Made by a program: the position numbers and the translations under genes
In this document: piece by piece, positions 44,601 through 55,800 of the stretch
Layout: each line of letters opens with the position of its first letter
Numbering within the stretch: position 1 is the first letter of the stretch
Notes under the pieces: generated by a model
Databases searched by the model: none
Told to the model about the DNA's origin: nothing
What the model saw: the letters and a program-made list of their open reading frames with translations, nothing else
Source of the DNA: Coffea arabica
Lineage: Eukaryota; Streptophyta; Magnoliopsida; Gentianales; Rubiaceae
Reading direction: 5' to 3'
Assembly (NCBI RefSeq): GCF_036785885.1
Contig: NC_092322.1
Coordinates: 12,546,466 to 12,610,465 of the forward strand
Length of the DNA stretch: 64,000 bases

Positions 44601-47600
44601 ACAAAACATTTGCACACTCATCATAGATGGCAACCCAGTCCCTTTTTGCACCATCGGACTTTGGATCAATCTTTTGAAGGTATTCTGCAATTACCTGTAG
44701 AAATCAAGTGATGAGAGTAGGAATTTAACAATTAAATTTGCCTATTTAACTATTCTAGTTTGTGCCCTTCAAGCAATTACTGTGGCTCGATCCTAAAAGC
44801 ATGACTAAACAATTGTCCAATGACTCCATACTTGACATGTTTATAGTTGTACCAAATCATGCTAAAGCTCCAAACTTGCAGAAAAGTGAATGTTGAAGCC
44901 AATATAAATTAAAGTCAGACCAAAAAGATCCAAGTGCATTACTTTTCCACTTTGCTGGGACATAAAGCTACTTCATAACAAAATATGATTGCAGGAGCTG
45001 AATGCAAGAAATTTTTGACTTTTACACTAACCCTCAGATTTTTAAGATCGATATCGAAAAGATCCTTCAGTCCAGGCCTTTGTACTTTAACAACAACTTC
45101 TTGTCCATTCACTTTTGCACGATGGACTTGACCTGAAAAAAGAAATTTACTTTGTACATAACTTCTCTTTGCAGAGATACAAAAAGGATAAGCCAATGAT
45201 TACAACAAGCACATGTTGCTGAAGTCTTATATTTGGACTCCGCTATGTCTAATGAAGATAATGTTACCAAGACTAGCAGCAGCAATTGGCTCACGATCAA
45301 ATCGGTCGAACATATCATCCACTGGAGCTCCAAGTTCTTCCTCAACGATAGATACAGCAGTTTCTGATGGAAAAGGAGGAACTTGATCCTGCACAGAAAA
45401 CTAGCAAGTTGCTTTAGGAATGGCATGGGCTAATTAGTACTTACTTTGGAAGTTGCATGCTCTGGTTAGTTTAAAAATGCTGCTTCAAATGAGTGAAAAT
45501 TGTTGGCTTTTAGTTTCTAAAGGTAAAGCAGAAAACAAAGAGAGAATAAGCATAGGACGCCAAAATAAGCTAACAAAACCTTATTCTTCTTCTCAAAATA
45601 AGTGATTGATTTATTTCCTAACTTTCTATTCCCTGATAATTCATTTACTTAGCTAATAATCTTAACCGTATGGAACCAGTGATCAATTAAAGAAAATTCA
45701 TCGGTCACAAGCTAGTTTCTGCAGACAATACATCAGTCATGACAAATCCATACTTAATTCTGCCTTCTAGTAATATTTTCCTCTACCCATAAATACTAGT
45801 AGATTTAAGATCTAAATGCACTATGAAAATTTAAACTGACATTCAGTTATTAAATATTGTCTGTTAAATCAGGAAGAATTCTGCCATAATATCAGAAACC
45901 TTTTATATTATTTTTTATATTTAACATTATTTAGTAAATATGATTATACAAAGTACATGTGCTTTTTGTTTCTAACATTTGTTAATCAGTAAGATGGTGC
46001 AAAAGCAGGTGATCACAAGGAATAGAGTAATTGAACCATAATGCAATTGAGAAGCATAGTAACTAATTTAAAATGCCTAAAGAGGTATGATACCTTTGTC
46101 ACAAAAGAAATAAATCACCAACTCCAAAGCAGGTATTCATTCGTAACACAAGAGAGAGAGAGTGCAGTAGAAAAGAGAGCATACTGGGCGCCTATGTGAT
46201 GAAGATTTTTTAAAAAAAAAAATTTCCAGCAGGGGAAGGGTGGGACTTAAGAAGCAGGGAGGGGACAGGGAAGATTTGAACCCATGACCTCTAATTCTTG
46301 GGGCCTCAACCTTAGCCACTAGACCAAGGCTTCCTCAGCCATGTGATGAAGAACTTCAAAAAGCAGATTGCAAGAAAATAAACTTGATTTTGGAACCATA
46401 GCATGTTTTGGTCTGTTGGATTTATTGTCAAATTGAATAATTGTATTCTCATGAAGCTTGTAAATGACATGAGGAAATTAGAAAAGGATATTCTTCACCA
46501 TTTTTATTTTACCAAAAAGAAAGTTTTGTGCACCATAATAGGAAACGATAGCATACAATGATGCGAAGAAAAATGAATGCTATTGAAAGGAAGAATTAGA
46601 CCTGAAGTTCTGACAATTGGTCAACATATTCTTGAGCAAGAATGTCTACCCTTGTCGAGAACTGCTGGCCAACTTTGATAAATGTAGGTCCTAATCTCAA
46701 GATATTTTCCTTCAGCCACTTAGCAAGGACCTTTCGCCTCTGAACTTTCTTTTCCTCTGTCATCCCACCTGCATGCACATATCTGTCAAGTGAATAACGT
46801 ATTTAAAGTCATACAACTAAAGTACAGAAATCAAAATCAGAATTTAGGGCTTATCTTTGCATGCTGATTTGAAATTGTCAGAATTATGACAGGAAAGAAA
46901 ACAAATGTATTGCAGAAAGGGATCTGTTAGTAAATTTTACGGCAGCATGGGAGCACAATTGTCAATTTCAGCAAAATAGCTAGCAAACTATCATTCTCAC
47001 AGCCTTCCTGATTGACATTAATACTGATCCAAGTGTAAATTGTTCAAGTATATACATACAATTAGAAGCCAAAAGCTTGGCTACTCCATGAACTCAAAAC
47101 AAAGATGTTTATACAATAGCAGAGAATCCTCGAAGGAAACAAACCATAGCAGATCAAGAATAACAGAGAAAAAGTTGAAGGCCAAACGGTCAACCAGAAT
47201 CAGTGGAGTCATACTTAGCTATCAGTTTACTATTTACTGTAAATGGCGGCAACGTTTATGGTACCATGCTCTTGAATATTTCAAGTCAGGCTCTCCCTCA
47301 TCCTTTCTTTGGCATTCTCAGTTCAATCAGAAAACTACTCATGCATCAGCCTTCTAGTTATGTGCTAAACAGTCATACACTTTAGACATTAACTGACCTC
47401 GGTAGGAGAATTTTTGGCTGTTCAACCAAACCCTGAATATAAAAGTTAGAACAAATCCCCATATTTCCAAGGTCCTTTGAATCGTTGAATATGTCTTAAA
47501 TCTGCTCCATCGACCCCCAGGAGCAACAGATACCTGCAGAAGGGGGAAAAAAAGCTTCAAACTTCATGGCCTAACAAAAGATAAAGGAGGACAACTAATA

Positions 47601-49245
47601 CATGTAAAAATTCACATAAAAAGCTTCGGTATAATAACTAACCTATCATATAGGAAGTCAAGCTTAACAGGGAAAAAAAAAAAGAAATAAAGAAAGAAAT
47701 GCCATCCTTTCCATGCATCTCATTTAGCTGCCCCTTTTCCATGGACAACCAATGTTATTGAACATTTCATTTCAAATACAAAGCAGATGGACCCAATATT
47801 TACGTTCCATCATCAATTAACGCAACAAAGTATGAAAGTTACTTTTAAGAACAATATGGAAAACCCTTTTTTGAATTTTGTGTACATACAACATTAAGGC
47901 TACTAAAAGTGCCTGTATCATCTTCAGATGCATTGGTAACAATAAGTCTAAACTTTTAATACCACATAAACTATAGTTATAAATAACTATAGAAACAAAA
48001 CAAGTTATAGTCATATTTATACATGAATATAACTACAAAAGATTGCAACAAAAATGGATCCCAAAGACTTTGCCACAAAAAACCTCTTCTCAAAGTTCTC
48101 TAGTTCAAAAACTTTCAATTCTGAGGCAAACAAATTTTCTGTATCAGCCCATTTTATTCCTTAACGTAATTACTACTTATAATTACATTATAAACTTGTA
48201 AAGATTTTTGACGGTAACTGTATGACATAAAAAAGACCCACTTTTCTTCTTTCCAGCAAGAAACATTTAAGAACCTCCAGTCTCCCCTACTTATTTTGCT
48301 CTGCAAAACCCAAACTACCAGCCCATTAGAGGATCTTACTCTTCATGTATCTAAGATCCCAACCATTTTCTTATTTATCAGTATCACCTTTAACCATATC
48401 TTTTCCACAGGATATAATAATCAAACCAACCTCAATGCCTACTTCAAATGAAACAAAGGAAAGATTTTTTTGCTTTCTCATTTTCGCATGAATCTCCTAC
48501 GTTTTCATGCAGCCTAAGATACTTCATGCTCAATGTGAAATGACCAGCCTACATAACCTACCATTACGAATCATCAGTCTTACCTACTTTATAAGCTAAT
48601 ATTACTCGATATCTCCAGTATGATCAGAAATTAGCACAGAATTCAAATGCTGCTGTTCATTAGAAACCAAGAACGCCAATATACAATAAATGAACCTAGT
48701 AAGCTTTTACCTAAGCAATCAAAAAAGAATGTATAAACACTCATATATACCTCAACTTGCTGGTCTTCGCTTTGCTTAAACCACGCCTCTTCTCGCCCAA
48801 TTTCCTCTATATTCCTCTTCCTCTTCTGTTCCTCATCCTCCACCATCACTGCCACCAGCTCCTCTTTACTCCTCACCCCCACTCCTCCATTTCCATTCCC
48901 GTCCACATACTTAACTAAACTCCCATTCACACTTCCATTCGTATACTCCTCCACTTCCAAGCCACTAATCCCACCACAACTTCCACTGGAACTCCCATTC
49001 AAACTCCCATTCAACTGAGTTAAAATTTCACTCTCTTTCTCCTCCACCACAGCCGTTCCTTCTTCCCTCTTCGCCGCTAAAATCCTCCAACTCCGGCGAC
49101 CTAAACTCCGTTCCAACTCAAAATTCAGCCTTCTATAAACCGCGAAGCGCACCAGCCGCCGCCGCCGCTGGCCAGAAGCCTCCTGCGACAGAAATTTAAT
49201 CTCCGGTAATCTCGAAGCAGATAAAGCAGCCGAAATCGTCGTCAT
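38624..49245 (-). CDS. ABC1K8: Chloroplast ABC1-family atypical kinase (ABC1K8/OSA1-like)
   Basis: Plastid envelope or plastoglobule protein kinase-like protein linked to oxidative stress and metal/iron balance in the ABC1K7/8 clade. Twenty exons join in frame to 766 residues, close to OSA1 (about 761): 49245-48751, 47533-47398, 46768-46602, 45388-45268, 45132-45032, 44694-44596, 43540-43430, 43342-43263, 43163-43094, 42803-42730, 42622-42553, 42429-42341, 41601-41477, 40877-40797, 40717-40657, 40556-40502, 40418-40320, 40221-40132, 38889-38830, 38740-38624. The N-terminus is Ser/Ala/Arg-rich (transit peptide). Motifs: KVGQ (about 242-245), AAASLGQ in place of a Gly loop (about 301), Lys in VVVKVQRPG, ExD in EIDYTK (about 374), HADPHPGN (about 457-464) and DFG (about 479-481). 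A hydrophobic C-terminal segment ends in RLITGTA. All kinase motifs are present. The ABC1K8 rather than ABC1K7 choice rests on length and the neighbouring CPR5. Confidence 0.92.
41584..41727. repeat. 72-bp tandem duplication spanning a splice acceptor
   Basis: Copies start at 41584 and 41656 (GCAAGGCGTTCTTCAAAGCT) and run to 41655 and 41727. On the gene strand each has the 3' end of an ABC1K intron, the TAG acceptor and the first 18 bases of exon 13. Only the copy at 41601 leads into the full exon; the upstream copy is a decoy acceptor followed by duplicated intron. Confidence 0.85.
43929..43972. repeat. 21-bp tandem duplication in an ABC1K intron
   Basis: GAGTAACCACATTAAATTTG occurs twice in direct succession (43929 and 43950). 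It is intronic with no visible role. Confidence 0.75.
46194..46352 (-). mobile_element. tRNA-derived SINE with 12-bp target duplications
   Basis: A SINE body of 135 bp (46206-46340) on the minus strand lies in an ABC1K intron. It starts GGCTGAGGAAGCCTTGGTCT and has an A box (GGTCTAGTGG, 46316-46325) and a B box (GGTTCAAATC, 46273-46282) of a polymerase III promoter, a pyrimidine-rich body and a T-rich end. ATGTGATGAAGA flanks both sides (46194-46205, 46341-46352), a perfect target duplication typical of reverse-transcribed insertion. The tRNA-like part does not fold into a complete tRNA. Confidence 0.9.
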
Positions 49246-50044
49246 TAGAGGATATAAATAACTCCTAAAACCCTACTCTCTTCATCCAGAGGAGCAAGTG
49301 TGTGAGTGTGTGAAAAGTGCCGAGCTCACTGTTTTGTTTTTGGCTTGGTGGAGTAGCAGTGGAGGAAAATGGTGGCTGGAGTTTTTTTCCTTTTCTTAAT
49401 ATTTATATTTTCTATTTATTTTTTTTTTAATTGAGTTAAGCTGGAGAAGAGGAAACTGAGGTGTGGTTTGTAGAGTGACACGTGGCAAGAAGATGGGTGT
49501 GGGAGTTGATTTTGAGACGCTTTGATTGGTTGAGAAAAGTTCCTTTGGATTGTCTGAGCCAAGTTGGACCACTAACCTCAAAAAAGTGTTTGTCATTTCC
49601 CTCTCACGTTTCCTTCGTTTTTGTATTGTTTTAGTTTAGCATCTAAACATATGAAAAATATTACCACTCCACTCGGTTTAAAAACTTGTTCCAAGTACCA
49701 ATCAAATTACACACAAACAATTCAAAACTTTGATAGGATCCCATTTATCAATTAAGGTTAATTGACCGATAAAAGTTAAAATTGAACCTCAGATTTAACC
49801 AATACGTAAGACATTCAACTCGAATCAGAATTCTAAGAAAGACAATGCTGAATTAAAAATTAACTAAACGCATTTAACTTGTAACTCACTTTAAACTGAA
49901 GCATAATTAAATGGGCGATAGATTTTTCTATTTTATGCTCTGAATTAAACAAAAATGTATAAAATAAAAGGGCTAGGTTATCAGCCGTAAAATCCAAATA
50001 TTATCATTCACCTCCAATTATGTAAACTTTTGCTTATAAAAATA

Positions 50045-50723
50045 CTCTCCCCGTCTCACTTTGATAGTTCTATTTCTTTTTTTACACAGTTTAAGAAAAA
50101 ATACTCCCTCCTTTTTTTTATAACTGACATTTAAGGTTTTGCACACCAATTAAGAAAAGTTTTTCATTGGTTAAATTTATACACTACTTTCCTTTTATAC
50201 CCTCATTAATTGTCCAATTCACCCATGTTTTCTCTCACTAGAGTACTAAATGGTGCTGTTTTATTAGGGTTGTTACAAAGAGAGAAGCAATAATTACTAG
50301 AAGTAGTAATTAAGAACCCTGTATTGGAAAAGAGAGATAAAAGGATAAAATTGTGAAAAAATAATTAATACTGTATGGGGATAATAAAACGACAGATAAA
50401 AGTACACTTGAGCAAATTTCTTAAACGTTAGTTATAAAAAAAGGGAGGGAGTAGTTAACTTTGTTGGAAAAGTAAATTTAGATTGCTATTTTCCTAAAAT
50501 ACCTTCACATTAAATATGGTACAACTTTATGGGAACTTGAATTGATGGTAAAAAAAGAATCAACTCTCATTAAATGAGGTAGGTTTATAGTAACAATTAC
50601 TTACATTGAATAAGGGTATTTTATGAAAATTAAAATACAACTACATTTTTCAATCGAAAAGTATACTACAATTTGGGACGGATGAAAAAGGAATACAGGA
50701 CTATCAAAGTGGGACGGAGGGAG
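50045..50723. mobile_element. Stowaway-like MITE (outer), TA target
   Basis: The left end CTCTCCCCGTCTCACTTTGA and the right end's reverse complement CTCCCTCCGTCCCACTTTGA form inverted repeats of about 22 bp, flanked by TA on both sides. That is typical of Tc1/mariner-type Stowaway MITEs. It contains another such element at 50104-50451. Confidence 0.8.
50104..50451. mobile_element. Stowaway-like MITE (inner, nested)
   Basis: Inverted ends CTCCCTCCTTTTTTTTATAA and (right, reversed) CTCCCTCCCTTTTTTTATAA, flanked by TA, lie wholly inside the outer MITE. The inner element therefore inserted later. Confidence 0.78.
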
Positions 50724-51827
50724 TATAAAATTTTGGAAAAAAAAAAAAAACTAAACATCGTATCCACCTCTTTATCTCGTGCACTGCATAATAGAATAAT
50801 CCATAAACTATTTTGACTTCAATTTTCTTTATTCATGCTGAATGCCTACCAAGTGTTTAGTTCGAATTTGACTTTCAGTTTCAGCTCCACTTAGTTGCAA
50901 AAATGCATGCCAATGGAACAACCAAGATTAATGCCTCAACATCAGAGTTCTTCAAATAAGTTTCATCAAATGTGATTATATTTTAATTCAATGTTAGTTT
51001 TTATCTCACCATTTATGAGTTATCTGCATTGACATTGAATCATAATGCGTATATATGATGTATTAATTCTACCTTGGCAAATTACTTTTAATTATGTAAA
51101 ATATAGAGTATTTTTTTAAATGAAAAACTACAAAATGCATTATTAATTCAAGAGTGCAAAAACACGCATCGATTGGATTAGTTGCACCAATTCGGGGCGG
51201 GCTGCTATAGCTAGGATGGGCTGCTCATGTGTTGTATTAATATTATCGCCAATATCATTTTGAATCTGGGCCAGCCTGAATTTGGTTAATTCTTGTTGAA
51301 ACTTGGCTGGCCTCGGAAATGTGCTATTATTGGGCGGATTCTAATAAGTTTAACAAAGTCCAGATCGCGATGCCCAGGTCACAAGCAGTTTGCAGTTTGG
51401 AGTTCCCACCACCAGAAAGCACTTTACAAAAGCGTGAAAACTGTCTGGTAGTTTATTTGAAATTTTTTTTTTAGAAAAATATTGTAAGAATTTTTTTTGA
51501 TGTAATGTATATAAAATAAAAAATTATTTAAAGATAATTAAAAAATATATTTATGGTACAAACAAATAATGTTGTTCAAATTACAGATTATCCAGACAAA
51601 CTTGAATCCAAAAAGTGTCACAAGCTAAATTCTTTTGAATAATTATCTATCTACATAACATAAATCATATGATAGATATGATAAATTACTATTATCAATA
51701 ACAAGAAATATCTTTGCAGATACTTATAATTTTTTAAAAACAATCGACAGCGTCTACAGTCTATACTATTCTAATCATGAGTCCTTTTTAACAACTATTT
51801 TTCTCACTCCATTGTATCACTCACGAA

Positions 51828-52231
51828 TAGGGATGCAATTGGTTCTCGAACTCGACTCAAGTTAAAAGGTTTGGATTCAAGTTCGTCGAGTTTTTGAAAG
51901 TTGAGCTTATTTTTCTTTTGTCTTACTCAAACTTGTGCAAAATCGAACTTAATCTAATTTAAGAAATATAAATTTACATTTTATATAATTTTAAACAAGG
52001 GACGATATAAACATTTCATACTAACAAATAAAAAGATTAAAAAAATATACATATATGTATATATGTAAAGTTGGATTAAAACTTGACAAGATTTCAAACT
52101 TTACGTCCTAAGCTCAAGGTTAAATTTGTCAAATAGTTCGAACTCGAGTTCAAATTCAGTTACCAAATTCAAGCACGAGTTTGGTCAAATAACCTAGCGA
52201 ACTATTCAAACTCAACTCATTTGCATCCTAA
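51828..52231. mobile_element. Inverted-repeat element with TAGGGATGCAA / TTGCATCCTA ends
   Basis: The left end TAGGGATGCAATTGG and the reverse complement of the right end TTAGGATGCAAATGAG are imperfect inverted repeats. The body is full of CTCGAACTCGA / AACTCGAGTTCAAA-type palindromic pieces. It is about 400 bp and non-coding. The superfamily is not clear. Confidence 0.55.
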
Positions 52232-52311
52232 CTCGAGAGCAAATGTACAATTCAACTGATTTATTCCATTAATTTGGTTCAAAACTCGACCTGATACCAA
52301 GACATTGGGTT

Positions 52312-52465
52312 TGTTTGGATAGAGTATTATTTGAAATAATTACTGTAACATTTTTTTATGATGTGATGTATGTAAAATAAAAAGATAGTTGGGAATATAA
52401 AAAGATGAATTGGAAAATGTGTTTATGATGTAAGCGAAATATTATTTGAAAAACCTGCTATCCAA
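52312..52465. mobile_element. MITE, TGTTTGGATA family
   Basis: Starts TGTTTGGATAGAGTATTATT and has the body of the 10821-10978 copy in opposite orientation. The right end is altered: a piece of about 30 bp (AAGCGAAATATTATTTGAAA) is repeated directly just beyond it. Another degraded relative may lie at 52500-52640. Confidence 0.7.
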
Positions 52466-52891
52466 GCGAAATATTATTTGAAAAAACCTACTGAATGGGT
52501 TTGGACTGCATAGTTTTGAAATAAAATAATTTATTTCATAAATTTTAATTATTTTTTTATTTCACATACATTACACCACAAAAAATGCTATAAAAATTAT
52601 TTCAAATAAATCATCCGAATAAACTCCCATCCAAAAAAGTGCTATAGGAACTATCTTTTACCATCACTTCTTCGCCTTGGCGTCGTATCAACGCGTTGAC
52701 CTCACGCACCTATATACGACAGAGCAATCAGTGGTACGGTCCATTTTTTTCTCTCTCCCTCCACACTCCGCCATCGCATTTTTCCTCTCTCCAATTCAAA
52801 ATTTTGAGAGCTCCATCCAACCCTAGCTCTCTCTCTCTCTAGAATTGTATATACATAGATATATAGCAGAACGGTACAATCGCACGGGAAA

Positions 52892-55800
52892 ATGAGGAAG
52901 GGCACTAAGAGAAAGGCGCCGAGCCGCAAAGACGGAGCCGCTAAATCCAAGCCGGAGGAGGCCGAGAATGAGGCGAGTAAAGCCACCGTAGAAGAGAACA
53001 ACAAGGAGGAGGTGGTTGAGAAGAGCCAATCCGCGGCTGCTGCTGCTGAAGAGGAAGAGAGTAGTAAAGTTGAGCAGACTGAGGAGAACAACAAGTCTGA
53101 GCCGAGTACCAAGCTGGCTGAGGAGGAGAACGAGGAGAAGGAGAAGGAGGAGCAGAGTACCAAGCCGGTTGAAGAGAAGAAGAAGGGAAAGGAGAAGGTG
53201 GAGCCGAGTAAAGCTGTGAAGCGACGAGGTAAGCGAGCTAGAATAACGAAGCAGGAGGATGAGCCTGAGTACTTCGAGGAGAAGCGTAATCTGGTAAATT
53301 CTTATTCCTTATGAGAAATTATTTACTGTTTCTGTTTTGATAATGTGCTGTGATTCTTGATAAGTATTGCATTTTGATTGAATTTTTGCTTACAACTTGA
53401 TTTTTAACTTCTTTTTTTGCATTTTGATTCTCGAGATCTTAGTAACTGGCGTTTCAGGTGAAGTTCTCCTTGGATATTCGTGATATGATTCGTTTAAAGT
53501 ATGTGAGCGTAGGGAAATAAGCTCAACTCCCTCCAGTATTTTTAATTTTTCTTCATTGTGCTTAGGTGCACGTTCACATTTGTATTTTTTTGATGATATG
53601 GACTTCGACTTTGTATGATATTTTTACCTGAGAATTAAAAAAAAGGTAATCTCGGCATTACAGATAGCATATGTTTGGATATCTTTCTTGGCAAAATGAT
53701 AATTGCATGTATTACACAGACATATATAAAGGAAGCACAGGACATACTTTGTAGCTTAACAGATATGATGGTGTTGCTCTTTTCTTTGGCTGTTTTTGGT
53801 TCTTTCATTTGCTTCCCATTCCATTATGCTATATTTGAGGATGTTTGCTAAATGTGACATTAATATGGCTGTTGCTTTGCTTGACGTGAACTGATGATCA
53901 TCAAATAATTACTTTTGCTTACGAGAAATGTTGAGATCATCTTGAAGAATGCCTCATCATTGATTTTTATTTTTTATTTTTTGCAGGAAGATCTATGGAA
54001 ACAGGTGTTTCCTGTTGGCACAGAGGTAAGGAATCTATTTCTTGTTTTGTTTTTTTGCCTCCAGAGGTCCCAAACAAGATATCTAACGAATTAGTGCTAT
54101 TATTTTTTGCTTTTCTTATGGATTGCAGTGGGAACAGCTTGACTTGGTTTACCAGTATAAATGGAGTTTCCAAAATTTGGAAGTGAGCTACTTTTTCTAA
54201 CATTGATTATTTGGATTAACTATTTGTATGTCTTTTTTTTTTCTTTAGCATTCTTTGCTAATTGCAACAAAACTATCAGCTAAAGTGCACAAGAGCTTAG
54301 AAGTTAGCTAAAAGTACTCATGGAATGCTTTACAGGATGCATTTGAAGAAGGTGGGGAGTTACATGGGAAGAAAGTATATCTTTTTGGATGTACAGAGCG
54401 TAAGTGCTATCTGGGACTTATTTCCCTTGCCCCTTTGATTTTCTCTAAATGCAATGCCAGTATTTTCTTAGAATGCCTTTCTGAGTTTGTGCTTTGATCA
54501 GCTTAAAAGAAAACAATGCTGGCAGGGAAAATTAGACTTGAGCTCTTTTCATGTACTTTTAACTTTTTCATTTATGTCTTGAAAACAACCAAAAGGTGTT
54601 TCGTCATTTATATACTGCAGATGTTACTTTTGAGGCTAATAACATTATATGGATTCCCACTATGCTCGAAAATGAACTTCTTATTACGTCCCCACTCACT
54701 CCTCTGGACAAAACAAAACAAGAATAAAATGTAACAGAAGCAAAATTTGATTCCAATCTTAATTAGCCGCCAGATCATCTTTTTACTGCTTACAGGTAAT
54801 GCTCCATCTGATTCTGGGCTTCTTCTTTGACTATGTCTATTCTTGCAGCACAATTTGTATCTTTCCAGGGGCAACAAAAACTAGTCGTGATCCCTGTCGT
54901 GGTTGCTGTAAGTCCATAGAATTCTGTTTTGTGAACTGCTCTTTATCAAGGGTACTGACTTTTTAAATATTTCTTTAATAGTTGACTATGTAACTTTTTG
55001 ATCTAGTAATCACCGAACTACCAAATTTGCACTTAATCAAGCTGAAGGTGTTATTCCTATAGCAATGCAATCTTAGGCTTGGATACAATGTTGCTTTAAT
55101 TTTGCCAGTTCCATCAAATGGAATGCTTTGTTCCTTGGGCATTCTTATAGGTGTCTACTACTGGTACTTCTAGCTTTACTGGTTATGCTTTAAGGACATT
55201 ACTGGTTAGCTGTCAAACAGAAGGAGAAAACTTTAGCTGGTGAATTTATTGCACTTATGTGCTTAAGACAGAAGCATGTTCATTTTGTGAATTTAGGTTT
55301 TGTTCTGTTTAAATTATGACAAATTGGAGAGCAGAAAGAAGTTATTTCTTTTTCTACAGTTCCTAAGTCTTATTCTTATTTCTTCAAACAGGTGGTATCT
55401 CCTTTTCCACCCTCTGACAAAATTGGAATTACCTCAGTACAGAGGGAGTCTGAAGAAATTTTACCCATGAAGCAGATGAAAATGGATTGGATACCTTATA
55501 TTCCTTTTGCAAATAGGTAGTTACCATCTCCTGTTATTCATTATATTATTTCTGCACAAGATTTCTTACTGTATGCTTATATGTTTATGGTTCTGCTCTT
55601 ATATTATTTTGTAGGGACTCTCAAGTTGAAAGACTTAAATCCCAAATATTCATTTTAGCTTGTACACAGAGAAGGTAGATTTTTTTGTTTTTTGCTCCTT
55701 GGTTCCTTTTCATGTCTTAAACAGTCTTGATCTCTTTCTCAGTTGCCCTCCCTCTGTTTTTCCTATTTCCATTTAGATTGGTAGGATTCATGTTAATCCT

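Larger units (their letters stand above)
49246..52891. other. Divergent intergenic region between ABC1K and HIT4
   Basis: 3.6 kb between two divergent start codons. It holds the two promoters at its ends and several MITE-type elements between (listed separately). Near HIT4, CTATATAC at about 52708 is a possible TATA element 180 bp before the ATG, and the leader has a (CT)n run at about 52824-52841. No gene is seen. Confidence 0.6.

Noticed and set aside
46260..46340. Possible tRNA gene (A and B boxes)
   Set aside because: No complete cloverleaf, and the perfect flanking duplications and tail show it is a SINE.
52702..53219. Ser-rich minus-strand and Arg-rich plus-strand frames over HIT4 exon 1
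   Set aside because: Shadows of the Lys/Glu-rich low-complexity coding region.
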